This document shows, one piece after another, positions 8,129 to 14,389 of a stretch of 16,242 nucleotides of DNA (positions are counted from its first letter, which is position 1; each line of letters starts with the position of its first letter). Made by a program: the position numbers and the translations under genes. The stretch comes from an uncultured Collinsella sp. (lineage in GTDB: Bacteria; Actinomycetota; Coriobacteriia; Coriobacteriales; Coriobacteriaceae). Below the pieces are notes generated by a model. That model was given only the letters and a program-made list of their open reading frames with translations, was not told the DNA's origin and searched no databases. The stretch is from assembly GCA_900757205.1 (NCBI GenBank), contig CAAENA010000035.1:1-16242 (forward strand), read 5' to 3'.

Positions 8129-8767
8129 GTGGCAAACGAGAGCAATAAGGAACTGACGAGTGTTTGGACGCCCGCCAACATCGTGACGTGCGTTCGCATC
8201 GTCTTTATCCCGGTGTTCATGATCGTGTCGGCGCTTTCTCACACGAGTGTTGCCGGTACAGATTGGAGTACCTTCGACGGCCCGCTCGCCGCCGCTGCCT
8301 TCATTCTGTATGTGATCCTGTCGTGCACCGATAAGGTCGACGGTTATCTGGCGCGCTCGCGCAACGAGATTACCGATTTCGGTAAGTTCTTGGACCCCAT
8401 CGCCGATAAGCTGCTGGTGTTCTCGGCTCTGCTGCTGTTCTTGGATTTTGGCGCTGTGACCGTGTGGTCCGTGTTCATTATCCTGTTCCGTGAGCTTCTG
8501 GTGAGCGCCCTTCGCATGGTCGCGAGTGCCGCCGGCGTGGTCGTTGCCGCCGATAAGCTTGGCAAGTACAAGACGGCGACCACGATGGTCTCCATCTGCG
8601 GTTACCTGTGCGTCTTTGCGATGGCCGGCTTGCACCTTGGCCCGCTGGCGCTGACGCTCGGCATCTACTCGGTGTCGCGCTTCCTGTACGCCGTTGCCGT
8701 TGTCCTGACCGTTATCTCGGGCGCCCAGTACTTCTGGAACTGCCGCAAGATCGTCTTTTCGGTCTAG
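8129..8767 (+). CDS. pgsA: CDP-diacylglycerol-glycerol-3-phosphate 3-phosphatidyltransferase
   Basis: PgsA makes phosphatidylglycerol phosphate from CDP-diacylglycerol and glycerol 3-phosphate, the committed step to phosphatidylglycerol and cardiolipin, in the cytoplasmic membrane. The 212-residue protein has the complete CDP-alcohol phosphatidyltransferase signature: D68, D71-G72, A75-R76, G85, D89 and D93, with the correct spacing. NIVTCVRIVFIPVFM at the N-terminus is typical, and four to six hydrophobic helices follow. The start is GTG at 8129, six bases after AGGAG at 8118-8122, which overlaps the rimO stop codon. Neighbouring RodZ-like and cinA genes match the Bacillus order ymfM-pgsA-cinA. 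Another CDP-alcohol transferase of the same family is possible, but pgsA is the best fit. Confidence 0.9.
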   Translation: MANESNKELTSVWTPANIVTCVRIVFIPVFMIVSALSHTSVAGTDWSTFDGPLAAAAFILYVILSCTDKVDGYLARSRNEITDFGKFLDPIADKLLVFSALLLFLDFGAVTVWSVFIILFRELLVSALRMVASAAGVVVAADKLGKYKTATTMVSICGYLCVFAMAGLHLGPLALTLGIYSVSRFLYAVAVVLTVISGAQYFWNCRKIVFSV

Positions 8768-8773
8768 GTCCTG

Positions 8774-9310
8774 GTGGGTATGACGGACTCTTTTGAGCAG
8801 ATTTCCGCACATAACGAGGAGCTGGCGCGTCATATTGTCGAGCGCGCGAGCGCTCGGGGCGTGACGGTTTCGACGGCTGAGTCGCTGACGGCAGGTATGA
8901 TCTCCTCGACGATTGCCGATATCCCGGGCGCCTCGGCGGTGCTGCGTGGCGGTGCGGTGACCTACTGCGATGAGATCAAGCATCGCGTTTTGGGCGTTGA
9001 TCAGGAGACGCTCGACCGCTATACCGCGGTGTCGCATCAGACCGCGCGCGAGATGGCGGCGGGTTCGCTGGAGCTGTACCAGAGCGATATTGCAGTGAGC
9101 GCAACGGGTTATGCCGGCCCCGGCGGCGGCACTGAGGACGATCCGGCTGGCACTTTCTATATTGGCTGGGCGTATCGCGCGGCTGATGGGGAAGTGCCGG
9201 TCGTGGACTCTGTGCGCTGCCACTATGAGGGCGACCGTTCGTGTGTTCGTGCCCATGCGGTCGCGGAGGCATTGGGACGCATTGCCCTTGTGCTCAACTC
9301 TATGGAATAG
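8774..9310 (+). CDS. cinA: CinA C-terminal domain protein, probable nicotinamide-nucleotide amidase
   Basis: This 178-residue protein contains only the amidase domain of the CinA family. Such stand-alone forms (PncC type) hydrolyse nicotinamide mononucleotide to nicotinate mononucleotide in NAD recycling. Family motifs are AESLTAG (candidate catalytic S37, with T39), PGASAVLRGGAVTY, the pattern AVS-x2-TAREMA and SATGYAGPGGG. The larger CinA found in Bacillus and Streptococcus has an extra N-terminal MoaB-like domain, which is missing here. The start is uncertain: GTG at 8774 follows a weak AGG at 8766-8768, and ATG at 8780 would remove two residues. The gene is 6 nt after pgsA and appears to be the last of its operon. 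Adjacency to recA is common for cinA, but here a likely terminator and a separate promoter stand between them. Confidence 0.88.
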   Translation: MGMTDSFEQISAHNEELARHIVERASARGVTVSTAESLTAGMISSTIADIPGASAVLRGGAVTYCDEIKHRVLGVDQETLDRYTAVSHQTAREMAAGSLELYQSDIAVSATGYAGPGGGTEDDPAGTFYIGWAYRAADGEVPVVDSVRCHYEGDRSCVRAHAVAEALGRIALVLNSME

Positions 9311-9320
9311 ACGTGTTTTC

Positions 9321-9345
9321 AGGGGCCTTAGGGCCCCTTAATTGT
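9321..9345 (+). terminator. Probable intrinsic terminator after cinA
   Basis: AGGGGCC at 9321-9327 and GGCCCCT at 9332-9338 form a seven-base-pair GC-rich stem with a TTAG loop, 10 nt after the cinA stop. The following TAATTGT is only weakly T-rich, so termination may be partial. Confidence 0.5.
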
Positions 9346-9437
9346 GGAGATAGGGACCCCTGACGAATTTAGCGTTTGCGCTGGTTATAGGTGTATTCTT
9401 GCCTTCCTTGTTCTTATTCGGCCCTTTGTGGTCAAGC

Positions 9438-9481
9438 ATTTGGTCAGTGTTTGGTCGGCGTTTGGTTGGGTTTTGGAAAGA
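9438..9481 (+). repeat. Four direct TTTGG repeats at 11-bp spacing
   Basis: TTTGG begins at 9439, 9450, 9461 and 9472, each 11 bp after the last. The first three units extend to TTTGGTC, TTTGGTC and TTTGGTT. A looser related segment (TTTGTGGTCAAG) lies just upstream near 9425. All copies would face nearly the same side of the helix, with the last one 37 bp before the recA -35 box. Confidence 0.65.
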
Positions 9482-9508
9482 CTGCCTGCATATGATTGGC
9501 CTGAACGG

Positions 9509-9537
9509 TTGACCACGAACAGCCGTTCGTTTATTAT
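9509..9537 (+). promoter_or_regulatory. recA promoter
   Basis: TTGACC at 9509-9514 (-35) and TATTAT at 9532-9537 (-10) are separated by exactly 17 bp. Transcription should start near 9544, giving a leader of about 24 nt. The spacer contains the LexA-type palindrome, so repressor binding would block RNA polymerase directly. Confidence 0.8.
9515..9530. promoter_or_regulatory. LexA (SOS) operator upstream of recA
   Basis: CGAACAGCCGTTCG at 9516-9529 is a perfect inverted repeat of the CGAAC-N4-GTTCG type, the known SOS box form of Gram-positive bacteria. The flanking A and T extend it to 16 bp. Its place in the recA promoter spacer is strong functional context. The lexA gene itself is not in this window. 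Confidence 0.85.
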
Positions 9538-9567
9538 CGATACAGGTTGTTAAGAGGAGGGCTATTC

Positions 9568-10716
9568 ATGGCCAAGAATTCAGGTCCCGTACGTACCGTT
9601 CATGCACCCACGACGGGTAAAGAGCGCGAAGAGATGATCGCTACCACCAAGGCCGAGATCGAGAAGAAGTTCGGTCAAGGCTCCATCATGAGGTACGGCG
9701 ACGGTGGTCCCGAGCTCGAGGTCGAGGCCATTCCCACGGGCGCTCTGGCCCTCGATGCCGCTCTGGGTATCGGCGGTGTGCCGCGCGGCCGCATCGTCGA
9801 GATTTACGGTCCTGAGTCCTCCGGTAAGACGACGCTTTCGCTCGAGATCCTGGCCGAGGCCCAGGCAATGGGTGGCGTGGTGGCATTTATCGATGCCGAG
9901 CACGCGCTCGATCCCACGTATGCCGCACGCATTGGCGTGGATATCGACGAGGTACTGATTTCCCAGCCCGATACGGGTGAGCAGGCGCTCGAGATCGTTG
10001 ACATGCTCGTGCGTTCCGGCGCCATCGATGCCATCGTCGTCGACTCCGTCGCCGCGCTGACCCCGCGTGCCGAGATCGAGGGAGAGATCGGCGACACTAC
10101 GGTCGGTCTTCAGGCTCGCCTGATGAGCCAGGCGCTCCGCAAGCTCGCCGGTTCGCTGTCCAAGTCCAACACGACGTGCATCTTCATTAACCAGCTGCGA
10201 GAGAAGATCGGCGTCATGTTCGGCAACCCCGAGACCACGACGGGCGGCCGCGCCCTTAAGTTCTTCTCTTCGGTGCGTATCGACATTCGCCGCATCGACA
10301 GCATTAAGCTTAAGGATGAGGTTATCGGTAACCGCGTGCGCGCCAAGGTCGTTAAGAACAAGGTGGCAGCTCCATTCCGTTCTGCTGAGTTCGACATCAT
10401 GTACGGTACGGGCATCTCTAAGGAGGGCTCGATTCTGGACATGGCTGTCGAGTGCGGCATTTGCAAGAAGATGGGCTCCTGGTTTGCCTATGGCGAGGAC
10501 AAGCTCGGCAACGGTCGCGAGGCCGCCAAGGCGTTCCTGCGCGAACACCCCGATTGCGCCGACGAGATTGAGCATAAGGTCCGCCTTGCCTGCGGGCTTG
10601 AGTTTGATGACGATGCTCCGTCCGAGGTCGAGCTGACCGATCAGCCTGCGCCTGAGGAGTTTGACGAGCTTTACGCCATCGATGGTTCCGCCATGCTCGA
10701 TGATGACGACGAGTAG
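9568..10716 (+). CDS. recA: Recombinase RecA
   Basis: RecA forms filaments on single-stranded DNA, drives strand exchange in recombinational repair, and triggers LexA self-cleavage in the SOS response. The 382-residue product has Walker A GPESSGKT at 81-88, the catalytic glutamate E111 in IDAEHALDP, Walker B IVVDS with D159, the L2-loop region around FGNPETTTGGRALKFF at 218-233, and an acidic C-terminal tail (DDDDE). The frame can be read from a TTG at 9547, but ATG at 9568 is seven bases from GAGGAGG at 9554-9560 and gives the normal RecA N-terminus, so I place the start there. The upstream LexA box predicts DNA-damage induction. recX follows after 11 nt. Confidence 0.98.
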   Translation: MAKNSGPVRTVHAPTTGKEREEMIATTKAEIEKKFGQGSIMRYGDGGPELEVEAIPTGALALDAALGIGGVPRGRIVEIYGPESSGKTTLSLEILAEAQAMGGVVAFIDAEHALDPTYAARIGVDIDEVLISQPDTGEQALEIVDMLVRSGAIDAIVVDSVAALTPRAEIEGEIGDTTVGLQARLMSQALRKLAGSLSKSNTTCIFINQLREKIGVMFGNPETTTGGRALKFFSSVRIDIRRIDSIKLKDEVIGNRVRAKVVKNKVAAPFRSAEFDIMYGTGISKEGSILDMAVECGICKKMGSWFAYGEDKLGNGREAAKAFLREHPDCADEIEHKVRLACGLEFDDDAPSEVELTDQPAPEEFDELYAIDGSAMLDDDDE

Positions 10717-10727
10717 CGGTTACGCTC

Positions 10728-11420
10728 ATGTCGTATACGGTGACCGAGGCCACGGTCGTCTTTCCCGATAAGAAGGCGGCCTCCTCGTTCTCGAGCGGGT
10801 ATGCGTCCAAAAAGCCTTGCGCACAGATCGATTGTGAGCTTGAGGGCGGTTTTGAGCGGTCCATTTGGATTCCCGTGCGGGTCGCGCGCCTGTATGTCAA
10901 AAATCGCCCCGATCTTCCCTGTGATTGGGATAACTTTCGTGAAGCGGTGCAGCTCATCGAGCGTAAATGTGCACTTACCATGGTGACCGAGATGCTATCG
11001 CGACGCGACCATGCGACGGGTGAGGTCCGTGACAAGTTGGCACGCTACGGCTTTCGCCAGCCCGCGATCGATTTCGCCGTCGAGCGCGCCACCGAGTATC
11101 GCTTTTTAGACGAGAACCGCTTTTGCTCGTACTTTATCGAGGAACGCAAGCGGCGCGGTTGGGGACAGCGTAAAATCGAGACCGAGCTCAAGCGCCGTCA
11201 TGTCGTGCTCGATGACATTCCCGGTTATCCCGAGGATTATTTTGCCGTCGAAGACGATTTGGCGCGTGCGTCAGCCCTGCTCGCCAAGCGGCGTGTTCCA
11301 GAGACGCGCGGATTCGAAAAACTGGTTCGGTTTTTGATGGGCAAGGGCTTCTCGTATCACATCGCCGCCGATGCCGTTAAGGCACGTCTCGATGCCGAAC
11401 GTGAGGAATGTGCGGTTTAG
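10728..11420 (+). CDS. recX: Regulatory protein RecX
   Basis: RecX binds RecA filaments and limits their extension and activity. The 230-residue protein is largely helical after an N-terminal part of about 80 residues. It shows the three-helix RecX modules at about 85-125 (MLSRRDHATGEVRDKLARYGF), 126-165 (FLDENRFCSYFIEERKRRG, then IETELKRRHV) and 175-225. Its position right after recA is the classical arrangement. The ATG at 10728 is 11 nt after the recA stop and has no good Shine-Dalgarno sequence, so it may depend on translational coupling, which would keep its level well below that of RecA. The N-terminal 80 residues are not obviously part of the conserved fold. Confidence 0.9.
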   Translation: MSYTVTEATVVFPDKKAASSFSSGYASKKPCAQIDCELEGGFERSIWIPVRVARLYVKNRPDLPCDWDNFREAVQLIERKCALTMVTEMLSRRDHATGEVRDKLARYGFRQPAIDFAVERATEYRFLDENRFCSYFIEERKRRGWGQRKIETELKRRHVVLDDIPGYPEDYFAVEDDLARASALLAKRRVPETRGFEKLVRFLMGKGFSYHIAADAVKARLDAEREECAV

Positions 11421-11434
11421 GCGTATGCGTTTTG

Positions 11435-11484
11435 TGGCCCTGCCGTTCACCGCGTTTTAGCCGCCGTGCTGGGGCCATTTATTT
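11435..11484 (+). terminator. Possible weak terminator after recX
   Basis: TGGCCC at 11435-11440 can pair with GGGCCA at 11472-11477, and TTTATTT follows. The loop of about 31 nt is large and the T-rich tail overlaps the -35 box of the next promoter, so the call is weak. Confidence 0.25.
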
Positions 11485-11511
11485 GACAGTTGTTGTGGTT
11501 CAACGTACGAT
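11483..11511 (+). promoter_or_regulatory. rny promoter
   Basis: A perfect -35 box, TTGACA at 11483-11488, is followed after exactly 17 bp by TACGAT at 11506-11511. Transcription should start near 11518, giving a leader of about 160 nt before rny. It probably drives rny and the GHKL ATPase gene and may read into spoVS-miaB-miaA. Confidence 0.75.
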
Positions 11512-11540
11512 AAACACTGTCATTTGCTTTGTGATATGTG

Positions 11541-11564
11541 CTCATCTGTGATGAGTTTGTTTAT
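11541..11564 (+). promoter_or_regulatory. First small hairpin of the rny leader
   Basis: CTCATC at 11541-11546 pairs with GATGAG at 11550-11555 across a TGT loop, followed by the T-rich TTTGTTTAT. It begins about 23 nt after the predicted transcription start and resembles a weak terminator. TGCTCA at 11539-11544 could instead pair with TGAGCA at 11673-11678, next to the rny start codon. Confidence 0.35.
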
Positions 11565-11616
11565 ATGTTTATCTGTATCCGACCCGCATAAGCTGCGCCC
11601 ATATTACTCAAATGTC

Positions 11617-11652
11617 GCGAGCCGTTCGTAAGGACGGTTCGCTTTGTTGTGT
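11617..11652 (+). promoter_or_regulatory. 11-bp hairpin with GTAA loop in the rny leader, possible attenuator
   Basis: GCGAGCCGTTC at 11617-11627 pairs along its full length with GGACGGTTCGC at 11632-11642, allowing two G-U pairs. The closing loop GTAA (11628-11631) is of the stable GNRA class. TTTGTTGTGT follows directly. It lies downstream of the rny promoter and 25 nt before the ribosome binding site, so it would be an attenuator or a stable leader element rather than the end of recX. Confidence 0.55.
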
Positions 11653-11677
11653 AACGAATCCATAAAAAGGAGTGAGC

Positions 11678-13228
11678 ATGCCTATCATCGCAGCGCTCGT
11701 TGGCATCATTTTGGGTGCCATCGCCGCCATTGCCTACATGCGCACCGCCAAGCAGGGTAGTCTTCACGAGGCCGACGAAAAAATCCAGTCGGCACACGCA
11801 CAGGCTGAGTCCCTGATCGGTGATGCTAAGCGTCAGGCCGAGACCCTCAAAAAAGAGGCTCTGCTCGAGGCTAAAGAGGAGATCATCAAGAACAAGCAGG
11901 CCGCTGAGGCCGAGGACAAGCAGCGTAAGAACGAGATTCGTACGCTCGAGAACCGCGTGATGCAGCGCGAGGAATCCCTCGATCGCCGCAACGACGCTCT
12001 CGACAAGCGCGAGCATCAGCTGTCCAGCCAGGCCGGTCAGGTCGAGAAGCGCTCCCGTGAGCTCGAGGAGCTCTGCGCAAAGCAGACCTCCGAGCTCGAG
12101 CGTATCGCCGACCTTACCCGCGAGGACGCCCACAAGGAGCTCCTCGATAAGGTTCGCGGCGAGGTCACCCACGAGGCCGCCACGATCATTCGCGAGTCCG
12201 AGCAGCAGGTTCGCGCCGAGTGCCACAAGACCGCCCAGGAGATTCTGTCTCTGGCGATTCAGCGCTGCGCTGCCGATCACACTGCCGAGGTCACCGTTAC
12301 CTCCGTGCACATTCCCTCTGATGACCTCAAGGGCCGTATCATCGGTCGCGAGGGTCGCAACATCCGGACCTTCGAGCAGGTTTCCGGCGTCAACCTCGTG
12401 ATCGACGACACGCCCGAGACCGTCGTTCTTTCGAGCTTCGACCCGGTCCGTCGTGAGACCGCCCGTGTCGCCCTCGAGAACCTCATCGCCGACGGCCGCA
12501 TTCACCCTGCCCGTATCGAGGAGATGTATCACAAGGCCGCCGACCTGGTTCAGCAGCGCGTGCGCGAGGCTGGCGAGCAGGCTGCCTTCGATACCGGCAT
12601 CCACGATCTGCACCCCGAGATCGTCAAGACCCTTGGTGCCCTGCGCTACCGTACCTCGTTTGGTCAGAACGTGCTTCAGCATTCCCTCGAGGTCTCTGAT
12701 CTGTGCGGCGTGATGGCTTCCGAGCTTGGCCTGGACGTTGTGACCGCCAAGCGCGCCGGCCTGCTTCATGACCTGGGCAAGGCAATCGACCACGACGTCG
12801 AGGGCCCGCATGCCGTCATCGGCGCCGAGCTTGCCCGCCGTTATGGCGAGAAGCCCGTTATCGTCCACGCTATTGAGGCTCACCATGCCGATGTCGACCC
12901 CAACACGGTGCTCGATGTCCTGGTGCAGGCTGCCGATGCTGTCTCTGCCTCTCGCCCCGGTGCCCGTCGCGAGTCTGCCGAGAACTACATCAAGCGTCTT
13001 GAGAAGCTCGAGGAGATCGCCAACTCCCATGACGGCGTCGAACGTACCTATGCCATGCAGGCCGGTCGCGAGGTCCACGTCATGGTCCAGCCGGACAAGA
13101 TCTCCGATGCCCAGTCCACGGTCCTGGCTCACGATATCGCCCATCAGATCGAGGAAGAGATGGAGTATCCCGGTCAGGTGCGCGTCGTCGTGATTCGCGA
13201 GAGCCGCGCTGTCGATATCGCTAAATAA
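11678..13228 (+). CDS. rny: Ribonuclease Y
   Basis: RNase Y is a membrane-anchored endoribonuclease that starts the decay of many mRNAs and acts with RNase J. The 516-residue length is close to B. subtilis RNase Y. Visible parts are one N-terminal membrane helix (about 3-20), a long charged coiled coil (about 30-190), a KH RNA-binding domain with GRIIGREGRN at 219-228, and an HD domain with H334-type upstream residues, the HD pair H364-D365 in LLHDLGKAIDHD, and HH at 402-403. I place the start at ATG 11678, five bases after AAGGAG (11667-11672); a GTG at 11672 would overlap the ribosome binding site. Expression appears to depend on its own promoter and a long structured leader. The next gene begins one base after the stop codon. 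Confidence 0.97.
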   Translation: MPIIAALVGIILGAIAAIAYMRTAKQGSLHEADEKIQSAHAQAESLIGDAKRQAETLKKEALLEAKEEIIKNKQAAEAEDKQRKNEIRTLENRVMQREESLDRRNDALDKREHQLSSQAGQVEKRSRELEELCAKQTSELERIADLTREDAHKELLDKVRGEVTHEAATIIRESEQQVRAECHKTAQEILSLAIQRCAADHTAEVTVTSVHIPSDDLKGRIIGREGRNIRTFEQVSGVNLVIDDTPETVVLSSFDPVRRETARVALENLIADGRIHPARIEEMYHKAADLVQQRVREAGEQAAFDTGIHDLHPEIVKTLGALRYRTSFGQNVLQHSLEVSDLCGVMASELGLDVVTAKRAGLLHDLGKAIDHDVEGPHAVIGAELARRYGEKPVIVHAIEAHHADVDPNTVLDVLVQAADAVSASRPGARRESAENYIKRLEKLEEIANSHDGVERTYAMQAGREVHVMVQPDKISDAQSTVLAHDIAHQIEEEMEYPGQVRVVVIRESRAVDIAK

Positions 13229-13229
13229 C

Positions 13230-14315
13230 ATGTGCGACGCGAACGAGCTCATCTCATTTATCGCGTCGATGTCGGGGGAGGGCAACCTTCGCGTCGAGGA
13301 GAACCTTGGCGAGGGGTATGTCCGCCTCCGCGTTTCGGAGGCCGAGCGGCGCCAGGCTAAGCACGACATTCAGCATGTCGAGGACATCGTCATCGAAATG
13401 CTCCGTAATGCTCGCGATGCCGGCGCCGACAAGGTCTATCTCGCCACGACCAAGGAAGATGGCGTCCGCACGCTTGTCTTTCTGGATAACGGTTCTGGCG
13501 TTCCGCAGGATATGCAAGAGCGAATCTTTGATGCCCGCGTTACCTCCAAGCTCGAGAGCATGAAGATGGACCGTTGGGGCGTTCACGGTCGTGGCATGGC
13601 ATTGTTTTCGATTAAGCAGAACACCGACGAGGCCCGTGTGGTCACGTCCGGCGTCGATCTTGGTTCAGCCTTCAAGGTGAGCGTTGCGGCCGACCGCCTC
13701 AGTGAGCGTGCCGATCAGTCCAGCTGGCCCCAGGCCGTCAAGGATGAGGACGGACGTTATGTCTGCGCTCGCGGTCCACATAATATTATTCGCGCTGCTT
13801 GTGAGTTTGCGCTCGAGGAGTTGCGTGGTTGCGATGTCTATCTGGGCTCTCCGTCCGAGATTGCCGCGACCCTTTATGCTCAAGCGTCAAGTCGGCTCGA
13901 TACGTCTCGTCTCCTGTTCATTGATGACGAGAGCGAGCTTCCGGTTGTCGATCGTTTAGGCCTTGCCTCCGATGCCGAGGACTTTATCCGTATCTGTTCG
14001 GGTTTGGGTCTTGAGATGTCCGAGCGCACGGCCCATCGCATTTTGGCAGGGCAGATTAAGCCCGTTCGCGGTGTGACCGCGCGTCTGCTGCGCGAGCGTG
14101 ATTCGTCCTCGCATGCGCCGGCTCCTGTCGATCTCGCGAAGGATCGTCGCGGGCTACGTATTGCCAAGGATGACATGGCACAGTTTTCGCGCGCTGTGGA
14201 ACGCGACTTTAATGACCTTGCCACCCGGTACTATCTCAACCTTTGCGGCGACCCAAAGATCCGTGTTTCGCGTGATCGAATCACCGTGACCTTTGATCTT
14301 GCCAAAGAGGAATAG
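13230..14315 (+). CDS. Uncharacterised GHKL-type ATPase
   Basis: I do not recognise a named gene. The first half is a Bergerat-fold (GHKL) ATP-binding domain of the Hsp90/gyrase/MutL/histidine kinase superfamily. The N box has E56, N60 and D63 (EMLRNARDAGA), the next box is DNGSG at 86-90, and the glycine-rich lid is GVHGRGMAL at 117-125. RVTSKLES just before the lid is more like MutL or Hsp90 than a sensor kinase. There is no membrane segment, histidine-phosphorylation domain or TOPRIM domain. Residues 205-361 are mostly helical with a possible helix-turn-helix near 250-282 (FIRICSGLGLEMSERTAHRIL), then a short beta end (KIRVSRDRITVTFDL). The ATG is one base after the rny stop and lacks a Shine-Dalgarno site, implying coupling to RNase Y. 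Domain call is firm; function is unknown. Confidence 0.85.
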   Translation: MCDANELISFIASMSGEGNLRVEENLGEGYVRLRVSEAERRQAKHDIQHVEDIVIEMLRNARDAGADKVYLATTKEDGVRTLVFLDNGSGVPQDMQERIFDARVTSKLESMKMDRWGVHGRGMALFSIKQNTDEARVVTSGVDLGSAFKVSVAADRLSERADQSSWPQAVKDEDGRYVCARGPHNIIRAACEFALEELRGCDVYLGSPSEIAATLYAQASSRLDTSRLLFIDDESELPVVDRLGLASDAEDFIRICSGLGLEMSERTAHRILAGQIKPVRGVTARLLRERDSSSHAPAPVDLAKDRRGLRIAKDDMAQFSRAVERDFNDLATRYYLNLCGDPKIRVSRDRITVTFDLAKEE

Positions 14316-14343
14316 TGCCTTTACCGAGTCCACTCGGTACGAT
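14315..14343 (+). promoter_or_regulatory. Candidate spoVS promoter with an 18-bp inverted repeat as its spacer
   Basis: TACCGAGTCCACTCGGTA at 14322-14339 is a perfect inverted repeat with 8-bp arms around CC. TACGAT at 14338-14343 repeats the -10 box of the rny promoter. Seventeen bp upstream is GTGCCT (14315-14320), a weak three-of-six -35. The repeat would thus fill the spacer, as the LexA box does at recA. A hairpin role in RNA is also possible, but no T-run follows it. Confidence 0.45.
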
Positions 14344-14389
14344 ACAGTTATTGCAGTTAAAACGTACTTTTAAATGCAGGAGTTTCTTC

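Larger units (their letters stand above)
9311..9567 (+). promoter_or_regulatory. cinA-recA intergenic control region
   Basis: This 257-nt gap holds, in order, the cinA hairpin, a T-rich stretch around 9390-9425 with no gene, an 11-bp phased TTTGG repeat (9438-9481), the recA promoter with a LexA box, and the recA ribosome binding site GAGGAGG at 9554-9560. A reading frame can be opened from GTG at 9344, but it runs through all these sites and has no ribosome binding site. Confidence 0.7.
11421..11677 (+). promoter_or_regulatory. recX-rny intergenic region with promoter and structured leader
   Basis: This 257-nt gap contains a possible weak recX terminator (11435-11480), the rny promoter (11483-11511), two hairpins in the transcribed leader (11541-11564 and 11617-11650), and the rny ribosome binding site AAGGAG at 11667-11672. 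I see no gene in it. Confidence 0.65.

Noticed and set aside
6215..9256. Open - strand frame of about 1000 codons opposite yajQ-rimO-pgsA-cinA
   Set aside because: It spans four clearly identified genes, including their gaps, and its Ala/Arg/His/Asp-rich translation has no motif. It is a shadow of the + strand genes.
9344..9553. Possible 69-residue protein between cinA and recA
   Set aside because: It has a GTG start with no ribosome binding site and runs through the recA promoter and LexA box. The translation is not recognisable.
9547..9567. Seven-residue N-terminal extension of RecA from TTG
   Set aside because: It overlaps the Shine-Dalgarno site used by the ATG at 9568.
11561..13369. 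Long - strand frame opposite rny
   Set aside because: It is fully explained by RNase Y on the + strand; the Leu/Asp/Gly-rich translation is typical of an antisense shadow.
14315..14389. 25-residue N-terminal extension of SpoVS
   Set aside because: It covers the inverted repeat and the ribosome binding site and is foreign to the family N-terminus.
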